Assembly (NCBI GenBank): GCA_014529385.2
Contig: CM043955.1
Span: 136,100,108-136,164,107, forward strand
Source of the DNA: Adiantum capillus-veneris
Taxonomy: Eukaryota > Streptophyta > Polypodiopsida > Polypodiales > Pteridaceae
DNA: 64,000 nucleotides
Direction of reading: 5' to 3'
Position numbers and translations under genes: made by a program. This document shows positions 34,111 through 43,987 of the stretch, piece by piece. The notes beneath the pieces are model-generated. The model did no database searches, was not told the DNA's origin, and saw only the letters and a list, made by a program, of their open reading frames with translations. How positions within the stretch are numbered: the first letter of the stretch is position 1; each line of letters starts with the position of its first letter.

Positions 34111-35107
34111 CAGATCGAGGCTCGGGGCAGCACTGCAGGAGCCTAGAGTCACCAGCTCAGATTGGAGTGAAATTCGACAGGAGAAGACACGGCCCCAAAT
34201 CCTGTGGGCAGCCCGAAGGGCTAGGTGTTCTCAGAATTTCATTCTGAGGTCATCTCGGCCACCGTTCGGCTTCAACAAAGGTCTGCGCAGGCCATTTTTG
34301 ACTACGTGGTCTCGGCGGGTGCAGATCCGACTCTGCAAATTTGGGATTTTCGGCCTACGACTGGAGGTTTTGAGGATATCGACACTCCCAGAGTGTTGAT
34401 TTGTGGCTGTCTACACATCGAAGGACGGCTCATAGTTCTTGGAGGCGTGTCACATACGACACGGGTGCATCTACACACAGACTGTAGGCGACATCCACTA
34501 GTTCATCAGGTAGCTTGTGTTTGGTGCTTGATATTCCAGATTTCATCCTCACATTGCAGGTACTTCCACATGGGATGTATTGTCAGAGATGATGTATGTT
34601 TGTTGAGGGTTTGCTGGCTGTGAGTCACGCAGCAAACAACCGCCGCAACGGTTACAGCATATAGTGGGAAATTTGTGGATGTATGACTTTGTGGGAAGTC
34701 TATGTACTGTCAGATTTACTGCAGCCTTTGTTGAGGGTCGAGTGAGGTTTTATTGAGCTGGTGGATTCTCGAATGTTGAGATCCTTTCGGTGATACAGGT
34801 CTTGGAGCGATCCCTCGAGCACCCTTAGATAGGCAGCTAGGATGTATTGACTGTGAGTTAGACAGTTGGGATTGAATCTTTGCTTTACTGCCGTTGAGGC
34901 ATTGTCATAGTCTATGCTTACAGGACAGTGACAGGACAGTGAGAGACAGTACAGGTGCAGGACATGTTTACCCGCAGCTTACAGTGTCAGAGAGACAGTG
35001 TTTTTTGAACTGTTTTTTGGTCTGTATTTTGAGTACACCAGAGCCATTTTACAAAGGAGACTCTGCCGAAATTTATGCAAAATCTGAAGCTTTCTTGGTT
35101 CATTTGA
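34111..35107 (+). other. C2 leader where gag and protease are expected; none seen
   Basis: About 1 kb with several short ORFs (34079-34399, 34225-34623, 34894-35115) but no gag, zinc knuckle or DSGA protease motif in any frame. In an ordinary copia element gag and protease occupy roughly the first 1.2-1.5 kb after the leader. Either they were deleted or the stretch is a long leader that replaced them. Confidence 0.6.
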
Positions 35108-35143
35108 CAGGTTGATATTGGTAGAGAGGTCAGTTTACAGGTC

Positions 35144-37744
35144 TTGTCTCGTTCTGGTTATTTGCCTGGCTTTTCATTTAATGATTTTGAATTCTGTGAA
35201 CATTGTCTATATGGTAAGCAAACACAGCAACCACATAAGCATAGAAGCAGTAGAAGAGATACACAGTTGGCACTTGTTCATAGTGATTTGTGTGGACCTA
35301 TGCCTAACCTATCTCTAGGGGGAGCTTCTTACTTTATGACATTTATAGATGATTACTCGAGGAAAGTATGGGTTTACTTTCTCAAGCACAAGGATGAAGC
35401 GTTTAGTGTTTTCAAAACGTTTGTGACACTTGTGGAGAATCAGAGTGGCAAGAAGCTTAAATGCTTACGCACTGACAGTGGTGGAGAGTATGTTTCAAAG
35501 GCCTTTCAGGACTTTTGTGAGTCAAAAGGTATCAAACGTGAACTTACTGCTCCTTACAATCCTCCTCAAAATGGTGTTGCTGAGAGGATGAATAGGACCA
35601 TACAAGAGAAGGTCAGAAGTATGTTGTCTAATGCACAGCTGCCAAATGGGTTTTGGGCTGAAGCTGTATCAACAGTTGTTCATCTTGTAAATAGATCTCC
35701 TAGCAAGGTTTTGCAGAAGGATTCAGTGCCAGAGATGGTATGGTCAGGCAAAATGCCCTCATACAAGCATCTTAGAGTCTTTGGCTGTGAGGCATATACT
35801 CACGTTCCAAAGGAATTTAGGAACAAACTTGAGCCAAAGAGTAGAAAGTGCATCTTTCTAGGCTATGGTAATTCTGGTGAGATGGGGTACAGACTTTGGG
35901 ATCCCGAATCCAGAAAGGTTGTCCGCAGCAATGATGTTCACTTTAATGAATCCAAATATCATTCTAAACCAGAGAGGGTTGAGGAGATTAGAAGAGTTGT
36001 CTTCCAAGAAGATGGACCTGCACGTGCAAGACAAAATGTCAGGGCTCAAGAGGAGCAAGGACAGGATAGAGTGGAACCACAGGTTGTGGCTGAGCCTGAG
36101 CCACCTATTGTGCGTAGATCTGGACGTGTCACGCGACCTCCTGATAGGTTTGCTCCATCTATGAACTATGTCATGTTGACTGATTGCAATGAGCCTTCAT
36201 GTTACACGGAAGCAGTGCAAATGAAGGACTCTGGGAATTGGCAATTGGCCATGCAGTCGGAGATGACAGCTCTGCATAAAAACCAGACATGGAAGCTAGT
36301 TAAATTACCACGGGGTAAAAAGGCTCTACCCTGTAAATGGGTTTACAGGTATAAGATCACCGCTCATGATAGTCAGCCAAAGTACAAAGCAAAGCTTGTT
36401 GCCAAGGGCTTTAAGCAAGAACAAGGCATTGACTTTGATGAAGTCTTCTCTCCGGTGGTCAAAATGACTACATTGAGATGCTTTCTTGCATTGGTTGCCA
36501 TATTAGATTTGGTGTTGCACCAAATGGATGTCAAGACAGCGTTCTTGCATGGTGATTTAGATGTGGAAATTTACATGCAGCAGCCAGAAGGGTTTGTTGA
36601 GAAAGGCAAGGAAGATTGGGTATGCCAGTTGTTAAAGAGTCTTTATGGCTTAAAACAATCACCGAGGGCATGGTACCATAAATTCCACAAGTTTATGCTT
36701 TCTCAAGGCTACAAACGTAGTGAGTTCGATCACTGTCTATATACAAAGAAGGCTAAGGATGGTAGTTGGTTGATCCTTATTTTGTATGTGGATGACATGT
36801 TGATTGGTGGCAAGCACTTGGAAGAAATTTCAGCTTTGAAGTCAAAGATGGCAAAATCGTTTGACATGAAAGACATGGGTGAGGCAAGTCATATACTTGG
36901 TATGCGCATTGAGAGAGACAGATCAAAGAAGTTGATTTGGTTATCTCAAACAGAGTATATTGACAAGGTTTTGCAACGTTTCAATATGGAGAAGGGAAAG
37001 GCATTGAGTGTTCCATTGCCACCATATGTGAAACTTAGCAAACAAGATTGTCCTATGTCTGAGGAAGAACAGGCTGAAATGGATAAGATTCCATATGCAT
37101 CTACAGTGGGTAGTTTGATGTATGCAATGATTGCTACTCGCCCAGACATTGCATTTGCAGTGGGAGTAGTAAGTCGATACATGTCAAACCCAGGCAAGAA
37201 ACATTGGGAGGCAGTGAAAGGAATATTGAGATACCTGAAAGCTACAAAGAGTATGCGTATATGCTATGGGAGTCAGGAGCTAAGTGTAAAGGGTTTTACA
37301 GACTCAGATTATGTAGGTGACTTAGACAACCGAAGGTCTACGTCAGGGTATGTCTTTACATTGGCTGGTGGAGCAGTATCATGGCGTTCTAGATTACAAG
37401 ATTGTGTTACTCAGTCTACTACAGAGGCTGAATATGTTGCAGCATCAGAGGCATGCAAAGAATCAATTTGGCTTAATCGACTAGTAACATATTTGGGAAT
37501 CAAAGAAGAGATGCATGTGTTATATTGTGATAGTCAAAGTGCTATACAATTGGCTCGCAATCCAGTTTATCACTCAAAGACAAAGCATGTGGATGTGAAG
37601 TATCATTTCATCAGGGAAATGCTCGAGGATAAGCAACTTCAGCTTGTCAAAGTTCACACCACAGAAAATCCTGCTGATCTACTTACAAAAGGACTTCCCT
37701 CAGAGAGCTTTGCGCATTTTTGCAAGCAGTTAGGTGTAGGGTAG
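35144..37744 (+). CDS. pol: C2 pol: integrase, reverse transcriptase, RNase H (866 codons, uninterrupted)
   Basis: This is the only long intact frame in the window. The first codon given is a TTG; the frame is open from 35108 but has no ATG, and it starts inside the gag-pre-integrase motif (LSRSGYLPGF, CEHCLYGK), so translation must once have begun upstream. Integrase shows the full D,D-35-E triad: Asp48 (HSDLCGP), Asp111 (RTDSGGEY), Glu147 (NGVAERMNRT). RT covers about residues 385-640, with KWVYRYK, MDVKTAFLHGDL and the catalytic YVDD at 548-551. RNase H has FTDSDYVGD (Asp720), TEAEYVAASEA and DSQSAIQL, ending with HVDVKYHFIRE and ADLLTKGLP. The enzymes copy element RNA and insert the DNA. 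No stop or frameshift is present, but without gag, protease or a start codon it cannot act alone. Confidence 0.93.
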   Translation: MSRSGYLPGFSFNDFEFCEHCLYGKQTQQPHKHRSSRRDTQLALVHSDLCGPMPNLSLGGASYFMTFIDDYSRKVWVYFLKHKDEAFSVFKTFVTLVENQSGKKLKCLRTDSGGEYVSKAFQDFCESKGIKRELTAPYNPPQNGVAERMNRTIQEKVRSMLSNAQLPNGFWAEAVSTVVHLVNRSPSKVLQKDSVPEMVWSGKMPSYKHLRVFGCEAYTHVPKEFRNKLEPKSRKCIFLGYGNSGEMGYRLWDPESRKVVRSNDVHFNESKYHSKPERVEEIRRVVFQEDGPARARQNVRAQEEQGQDRVEPQVVAEPEPPIVRRSGRVTRPPDRFAPSMNYVMLTDCNEPSCYTEAVQMKDSGNWQLAMQSEMTALHKNQTWKLVKLPRGKKALPCKWVYRYKITAHDSQPKYKAKLVAKGFKQEQGIDFDEVFSPVVKMTTLRCFLALVAILDLVLHQMDVKTAFLHGDLDVEIYMQQPEGFVEKGKEDWVCQLLKSLYGLKQSPRAWYHKFHKFMLSQGYKRSEFDHCLYTKKAKDGSWLILILYVDDMLIGGKHLEEISALKSKMAKSFDMKDMGEASHILGMRIERDRSKKLIWLSQTEYIDKVLQRFNMEKGKALSVPLPPYVKLSKQDCPMSEEEQAEMDKIPYASTVGSLMYAMIATRPDIAFAVGVVSRYMSNPGKKHWEAVKGILRYLKATKSMRICYGSQELSVKGFTDSDYVGDLDNRRSTSGYVFTLAGGAVSWRSRLQDCVTQSTTEAEYVAASEACKESIWLNRLVTYLGIKEEMHVLYCDSQSAIQLARNPVYHSKTKHVDVKYHFIREMLEDKQLQLVKVHTTENPADLLTKGLPSESFAHFCKQLGVG

Positions 37745-37833
37745 TACATCACTTCTCTACATCTCTTGTATATTAGCTTGTATAGTAGCTTCTCTCACAC
37801 TTAAAGTACCACATTGGACTTTAAGTGGGAGGT
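37745..37833 (+). promoter_or_regulatory. C2 3' untranslated stretch and polypurine tract
   Basis: Ends in TTTAAGTGGGAGGT directly before the LTR, the usual copia polypurine tract form (AAGTGGGAG). Confidence 0.85.
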
Positions 37834-38025
37834 TGTTGGGGTATAAAGCCCAATGTGGTCGCCCAGGTAAGTGGGCGGGCCGCCAGGTATGTACACATAT
37901 TCTTTTGTTAAAACCTAATAAGAACTCACTATGCTCTACACATTACAGTAGAGCGAGTTCACCATATTGTCGTGCTCTTCTTCTCGCACTCTCTCTCGCT
38001 TCGCACTTCCGCTTGTACTCCTTCA
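37834..38025 (+). mobile_element. C2 3' LTR
   Basis: 192 bp, matching 33904-34095 with about seven substitutions, followed by the AAGAA duplication. Confidence 0.94.
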
Positions 38026-38030
38026 AAGAA

Positions 38031-38840
38031 GAGGCCATAGGAAATCCTATGCCGCCTGGAAAAGGTCGTCCATCTCAAAAAGTTCAAAGAGGGAGGAAAG
38101 ATCATCTCTTTCCTTACCTACAATGGCACTTTTGGTGCTACAGACAAAGTCTTGGCCTTTTTCCAACAATTCGATGCAGCGTTTGGAGATGAGGGCTTCA
38201 CGGAGTTCTCTAAGCTACGTCATGTAGCCATTCATTTTCAAAAGTCTGCCAGGCAATGGTGGTCTAGTCTACGAGCAAACGGTGAAGCTCCACGAACATG
38301 GAAAGCTTTAGGAGCTTCCATCATGAAGCAATTTTTGGCTACCGATGCCAAAGACAAAGTACTCACCGAATGGCAAAGCTTGAAGCTCTCTCCCTACGAA
38401 TCTATCCACAAGTATGTAGACAAGTTTTGGGATTTACACCTCAAAGCCATTGTCTTCAAAAAGATGGATTTTGGAGAGCAAAACAACAATTTTGTGCAGG
38501 TTTTAACTGAGGATATGGCGGAGTATGTCAACTCCCAAAGGCCACGCACCATATTTGCGGTCATACACCATACCATGGTAGCTTCAAGAATCAACTTCCA
38601 ACAAGGGGCTAAGAGAAATCGTAAGCCATGGAAAACAAGGACCGTAACGAGCCTAAGGGGAAGGATAATGCCAATAACAACAAAGCTAAGGAGAAGGGAG
38701 TTTATGAAGGCAAAAATAAACTCTCTCCTGAAGAGCTAGAGCGTTATCGAAAAGATAACTGATGTTTCAAGTGCGCGGAGCAAGGGCATGCCTATCGTTC
38801 TTATCCCCACAAGAATACACGTAATGAGCCTCCTAGTGCT
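38031..38840 (+). pseudogene. gag: G2 gag, main domain and zinc knuckle
   Basis: After a frameshift relative to 33903 the gag core reads FLTYNGTFGATDKVLAFFQQ, RHVAIHFQKSARQWWSSLRA, MKQFLATDAKDKVLTEWQSL and YVDKFWDLHLKAIVFKKMDF, the retrotrans_gag fold. At 38761-38810 the CCHC knuckle reads CFKCAEQGHAYRSY, with the last Cys replaced by Tyr and a stop just before it. Both would abolish nucleic-acid packaging. Confidence 0.85.
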
Positions 38841-38843
38841 ACC

Positions 38844-39713
38844 TTGGTCAAAATTCAAGAAGAGGATGCTCATCAAAAAGGATCTCCTCTATGCCATGCT
38901 TGGGAAAAGGTAAGAGAACGTGATGCTTTCATTCTCTTTGACCCTGGTTCTACTCACAATTTTATATCCACAGAGTTGGCCACCAAGCTAGGCATCCAAG
39001 CCTATGAGATGGGAGATGTCCTACCTGTCGATGGTGCTTTCAAGGGGCAAGAGGCCTCATTCACTCCCTTAATTGGGAAAGTGAGGCTCCATGTCCAAAA
39101 CTATGTGGACAAGGAGGATTTCTTCATCTCTCCTCTCAAGCATGAGGATGTAATCCTAGGGGCACCATGGTATGCATGGCTGCCAATGTTAAATTCCCTA
39201 AAAGGAAAATCTACTTTAGGTTCGGGGAAAAGGATATGTATATAGATGCTAAGGAGGTGGGTAGCACCATACCCATTGTACATAAGCAAGCTTTCAATAA
39301 GTCAATAAAAAACTCTAGTTTCGTGTACATGATTTTTGTTAAAGATTCTCAAAATGAACCTAACGTTTTAGCAAAAGAAGATATAAACAATCAAAAGGAA
39401 CTAAAGTTATCCAATTTCCTCAAGGGATACCAAGATGTTTTTATTGACGACATCCCTTGTGAGCTACCTCCCAAACGAGGGAATGACCACCATGCAATTG
39501 AACTTCTTCCAAGAAGCTCACTGCCTAATAAACCTCCTTGTTGAGTTTCTCAAGCTCGACAAGAGGAGATTGTGTGGCAAGTACATGAGTTGGTCGAGAA
39601 AGGCATGGTTTTTGTTCACCAGTGTTATTAGTGCAAAAGAAAGATGGCACATATCATATGTGTGTCGACTATAGAGCACTAAATAGGATCACTATCAAGA
39701 ATAGGTTTCCCGA
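38844..39713 (+). pseudogene. pol: G2 protease and first part of RT
   Basis: The retropepsin region reads AFILFDPGSTHNFISTELAT, with DPG in place of the usual DSG/DTG, and ISPLKHEDVILGAPW for the ILG flap end. A frameshift near 39190 is followed by LKGYQDVFIDDIPCELPPKR and HHAIELLPRSSLPNKPP, the RT N-terminus. Stops follow, and the trace of [11 protein letters not shown] ends at AATAGGTTTCC, where element X begins. Confidence 0.82.
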
Positions 39714-40455
39714 TGTCGTGCAGCTCCGCTGCCATGAAGAGAAAAAGAGCAACAAAATGCAAGCTACGTTTCTTTGAAGCCTACACATTAAGTGAGCAGT
39801 GATCAAGGCTTGATAATAGGCCAAGCTTAATGATTAATGTATGCTAGATGCGGGTTAAAAGGACCAACAGATGCCTCAATGATTCCAAAAATGAGTATGC
39901 TTGAAGTGGGCACAAATGGGAGTTTATGATCTAAAACTGCAGTGCTTGAAGTGCTCTACCGGCCTGTCTTTACGGCTCGTCGATTGGAGCTACGGTGAAG
40001 AAGTTATGGTAGTTTAAAGTTCAAGTCGATTGCAGATCCGTACCGGATTGGGCAACTACAGCTAAGGTGACAGAATTGAAATGAATGCACGGGCCTGAAG
40101 TGCTCACTTCGTGGAGCGCGTCGGTCTTTTCAGATTAGTGATCAGAGTCCCGGTCGCCAAGATATTAGCTATTAAAGATTCACCGGGGGCCGGCTTCGTA
40201 CCAGTTCGGTCCGCTCGATCGGAGTGCCATATGGGATTTTTACAGCCTCAGCAGGGTTTGTATGCGCTCTATGCAGTTTGAGAAGTCTAAAGGAATTAAC
40301 GGCTCGCCAAACCGAGTCCGGGTTCGTGAGATAATATGGATTGAGGCCGGTGTCAGCTGCCGGCACTGTGCTGAGCTGGATAATTTCTGCATTATCTGAG
40401 AAGCTGATACAAACAATTAACAACCAAGTGCAAAAGAGAATGCCTTCCGGAAAGT

Positions 40456-40752
40456 GCAATCACCTATACTAGCATCTTGAAGGCTGTGTCGTGGAAAATG
40501 GCAACAAAATTCATGATGATAATATCAGTCAAGGACTACTAAAGTTGAAAGTTGTACGAGAAAATGCTTCGGTAGATATGCATGCTAAAAGTGGTGCCAT
40601 TACGAAAGAACTTGATGAGCTCATAGTCCTAAATGTCATCTCATGGAGCGTACTCATCGTGGGATAGGCCTAGCTTGACGGGGCCCACTCGAGGAAGGTG
40701 TTGTGCTTGGCAATGCTCGGCCGATATGTGTACAAAATGTGGTGCCCACCAT
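40456..40752 (+). pseudogene. pentatricopeptide-repeat (PPR) gene fragment, decayed
   Basis: Three frames must be combined. AITYTSILKA is at 40456-40485. GNKIHDDNISQGLL, VDMHAKSGAITKELDEL and NVISWSVLIVG are at 40500-40664, ending in a stop. Then VVLGNA and, one base on, ADMCTKCGAHHE are at 40700-40752. These match the PLS-class plant PPR pattern (ITYxSILKAC, GKxIHDEIxxxGLL, VVLGNALVDMYAKCGA, NVVSWxALIAGYAQ) found in organelle RNA-editing proteins. Two repeat units are present with a deletion between them. It is a captured or inserted gene piece inside element X, without an open frame, and so non-functional. Confidence 0.75.
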
Positions 40753-41227
40753 GAAGTTGCCCGCCCAAGCCAATGAAGTAAAAAGGCCGCCGAGAAGGAC
40801 CTCCCATGATCACAAAAGGGCGAATGGCCGCCCAAGACAATCAAATGGCCAATGGTTGCCCGCCCAAGCCACTAAGGGCCGCCCAAAGAGGCCAAATGAA
40901 AACGGTCCAAAGCTAAATTATTAAGGGCCGCCCACCTTGTGGGCTTAAGTGTGTACGCAAAGGAAGTAAAAAGGGAAAATGGCATGAATTCAGGCGACGA
41001 GCAGGCAGCGAGGATCGAATTGCGCAGGGAATGGGGAGCTCGCAATGAGCGCAGTGATGCTCGGATGACGTCGATCAAGAAGCAGGAAATGCTCAGCTTG
41101 CCATGGCGCTCCCTTCCGGCACCAGCGGGGTCATCGTCTGAGCTGCCAAAATTGCCGACTGCCACGTCATCATGTACGTTCACGCGCCACGTCAATGATG
41201 CTGGGCGCCACTGCTAAGGGAGGGGCA

Positions 41228-41419
41228 TGCTAATAATAGGGGATGCCTTTTGCATGAGCGGGGATATAGCAAGCAAAAATGAGATCAACGAGGGAAGAGT
41301 TGCATGGAGAGTTAACGAGGAGGACCAGGGCGAGGAGGGAAAGGAGGAACCAAGCAAGGAGGAGAGCCGAGGCGAGGTTTCTCTCTCTCTCTCTCCATCT
41401 CCAATCAAAGCAAGAGAGG

Positions 41420-41481
<62 letters not shown>

Positions 41482-42256
41482 CCCCTCGGCCATGGCGACA
41501 ACGGGGAGATTCGAGGGAAGAAAAACGTGAAAGAGGAGAAGAGCTTGAGGCAAGCAATGGCGAGCTTAGTCGAAGCAAGCAAGGGAGTAAACTTGAAGCA
41601 AGCAAGGTCGAGAAGAAGATCGTCGAGGCAAGCAAGCAGAGCTTGAGAAGAACTTGTCAAGGCCAGCAAGCAAACCAAGGGAGTAAGCTTAAAGCAAGCA
41701 AGTTGAGAAGGTGGAGAGGGCATGAAGCATTAGGAGGAGCTCGGCAACATAAGGTGAGCAAGAAAAGAAGGGGATCCAGGGACTTGAAGGGAAGAATGAA
41801 GTCCGAAGGGCAAAGGCAAGAAGAGAGTTGGAGCTCGGCAAAGTAGCTAGTCGGAGCTCGGCAAGGAAAGCTAACTTAAAGCTTGAAAAATCTAATGGAA
41901 CTTGAAGCAGATAATTCAAAGATAGGTTAAAGCGGCAGAGGAAACATTCCATCACCGTCATCCATTAGAGATTGAATTAGCATTTTATTAAGTCCGATGT
42001 CATTAACGGCCCGGCTAATCCTGTAAACAGGAGCGTAAACTCCTAGGTTAGCAAATGATCCAAGTGACGTCACTGTTAATAGCCCGCCTTGGCTAAGGAT
42101 AAATTGTACTCAAAGTAATATTCAATTAATTGATGATTGCGGTGATTGGCAGAGCTGTCAGTGTCTCTGGTTCTCTCTCTCTCACACCTCCCACAGCGAG
42201 AGGCCCGGCGCCTGCCCGGCTCACGTAGCGAACACATATCCCCGGACAGCGTTACA
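41228..42256 (+). mobile_element. probable 3' LTR of element X
   Basis: TG at 41228 after a polypurine run and CA at 42256. It contains a (TC)n tract (41421-41479) and G/A-rich, AAGCAAGCA-type repeats (41530-41720), which generate long spurious ORFs on both strands. There is no second copy in the window to confirm the ends. Confidence 0.45.
41421..41479 (+). repeat. (TC)n microsatellite
   Basis: About 29 TC units inside the element X LTR. Confidence 0.97.
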
Positions 42257-42583
42257 CGAGTAGAAGACCTATTTGATAAGCTACAAGGGTCGACCTACTT
42301 CAGTAGGATTGACCTAAAAAGTGGCTACCATCAATTAAGGATAGTGGACCAAGACATTGTAAACATTGCATTCGCACTACGTTTGGCCTTTACGAGTACA
42401 TTGTCATGCTTTTGGCTTGACCAATGCACCAACAACATTTAACCATCTGATGGAGAAGCTATTCAGCCTTGACCAAACCTTTAATGGAGTGTTCTTTGAT
42501 GATATAATCATCTACTCTAATTCATTAGTGGAACACAAGCAACATCTCCAGGTAATATTTCAAGTTTTACTAGAGAATAAACT
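42257..42583 (+). pseudogene. pol: G2 RT, middle part
   Basis: RVEDLFDKLQGSTYFSRIDL and KSGYHQLRI contain the first RT catalytic Asp (SRIDLKSGYHQ). A frameshift at about 42395 is followed by TNAPTTFNHLMEKLF and NGVFFDDIIIYSNS, the catalytic FxDD box. The codons for LLENK are at the break where O1 inserts; the next codons (YINQKKSDFF) follow at 51537. Confidence 0.87.
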
Positions 42584-43176
42584 TGTTAACCCTCACGGCT
42601 CACGGACACCATATCACCTAGGACGGACGTTGTATTATTTACTTGGTAGAGTCAGGTACCGAGCTTGTCGGTCCAATAGGAAAAGGGTAAGAGTGATCGC
42701 GGATGAGAGGCGCACTCTAACTGAAACATTCAAGGGATTAGTTGGCTAAGCATGGGCGCCCAAGTGTGAATGGGGTGAGCTCATATAAAAGTCAACTAAA
42801 CCTAAAATTCACTCATTCTCTCATTTGTGTAATTGAAGAGTGCTCTTGCTCCATCTCCATCTTCTTCTTCTTCATCTCCTTGTGTGTGTGTGTGTGTATG
42901 TGTGAGACAGTGAGAGATGGAGAGAGAGGGAGTGTGTATGGGATCGAGCATTACTAAGGCACGACGGCGGCGAAGCGGTTGAGCACGGCGTAGCGGCGTC
43001 TCCCTCTTCTTCGCGGCGAGGAATCCTCCACGAAGCAAGCGTAAAGCGGTGAGTGACACACCATCGTCAGCTTTGAGCTTACTAGTTTAGGCTTGTTGTG
43101 TGCTTGGAGCCATTTGTGGCTCGCACACGGTGTATCAGCAAGTTCCTTGCATTGACACGTGCGACATACATGCACA
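42584..43176 (+). mobile_element. O1 5' LTR
   Basis: 593 bp, with TATAAAAG at 42784-42791 followed by a CTTCTTCTTC/GT-rich leader. It matches 50935-51531 closely. Confidence 0.92.
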
Positions 43177-43179
43177 TTT

Positions 43180-43196
43180 TTGGCGCCGTTGCCAGG
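43180..43196 (+). promoter_or_regulatory. O1 primer-binding site
   Basis: TTGGCGCCGTTGCCAGG, a few bases after the LTR end. This form is characteristic of plant Tat/Athila-type Ty3 elements, not of chromoviruses, and supports the classification of O1. Confidence 0.85.
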
Positions 43197-43987
43197 GAAT
43201 GCCATACACTAAGCTTGAATGGCACTCTGTGCTTCTTTTGTGGTGCAATTTCAATTGTAGAAAAGGTAGGGAAGGAGTGTGTGTGTGTGTGTTGAGAAGA
43301 AGGATTTGGTGTTGTGTTGTGTATTTTTTTTGTTAATGAAGTTTTCAAAGGTACTGTGTTTATTCTATGTGTATTAAGGTTGTTAGTTTTCTTTGTTAAT
43401 GGAGTTTTCAAAGGTATTGTGTTTATTCTCTGTGTATTAAGGTTGTTAGTTTTCTGTGTACAGTAAGTAGGAAGTAGATCTGAGAGTTAATAGAGTGTGT
43501 TAGTGTGTAATAGTAGGTGTATTAGTTAGAAGTAGGTAGATAGAGTGTGTGTGTGCTCTCGCGCAGGCCGCAGCGACCTTATCCTTTTCTTTTCTTTTTT
43601 TCTTTTTTTTTAAACTCAATTTTTTTAAAATAAAATAAAATAAAAATTTAAAGGTAGTACCGGGATCGGGAATATCTCCCAGACCCAAGCTCAGGCCTAG
43701 GCCTCAGTCGCCTTTTAAAATTACGAATTTTAGCTTCACACGTAGCTAAAAATCGATTTTTTGAGGACCAACGAAACTTCAGATGCCCGAAAATTGTGCT
43801 GTAAAGCACACAGCAACCCTCTAAGTGATGCGCTCGTTTCGAGCTATCACACACTTTAATAAAAAAAATCAAACATTAAAAAAAAACATTAAAAACGTAA
43901 AAAACACGAGTGAAAACGGACGCTTAAAACAGGTAAGCGGTTAACCTTCGAGGTTATTCGCCGACGCTTGTAGGGTGCCAAAGGCAC
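43197..43987 (+). other. O1 untranslated leader
   Basis: Non-coding. A 60-bp phrase (GTTTTCAAAGGTAYTGTGTTTATTC...GGTTGTTAGTTTTC) is duplicated near 43340 and 43400. T-rich and A-rich tracts occur at about 43590-43650. Confidence 0.6.

Larger units (their letters stand above)
33904..38025 (+). mobile_element. Ty1/copia element C2, complete ends, gag-less, long intact pol
   Basis: 192-bp LTRs at 33904-34095 and 37834-38025 begin TGTTGGGGTATAAAGCCC and end CTCCTTCA. The target duplication AAGAA is at 33899-33903 and 38026-38030. By eye the LTRs differ at about seven positions. The interior has a primer site, about 1 kb without recognisable gag or protease, and one 866-codon pol frame. It interrupts gag of G2 and is a late arrival in this stack. 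Confidence 0.94.
39714..42256 (+). mobile_element. element X: 5'-truncated LTR element carrying PPR fragments
   Basis: This 2.5-kb block splits the G2 RT between the NRF(P) and (R)VEDLFDKL codons. Its right end looks like a 3' LTR: a polypurine run AAGGGAGGGG (41216-41225), CA, then TGCTAATAATAGGGG (41228) to GCGTTACA (42256). The left end has no LTR, and a few RT codons are missing at the junction, so the 5' LTR and left target duplication were probably lost by deletion. Its interior has no gag or pol but contains the PPR fragment listed next. Confidence 0.5.

Noticed and set aside
41214-41723. 169- and 139-codon ORFs on opposite strands
   Set aside because: Open only because of the (TC)n tract and purine-rich repeats in the element X LTR; no domain, both strands equally open.
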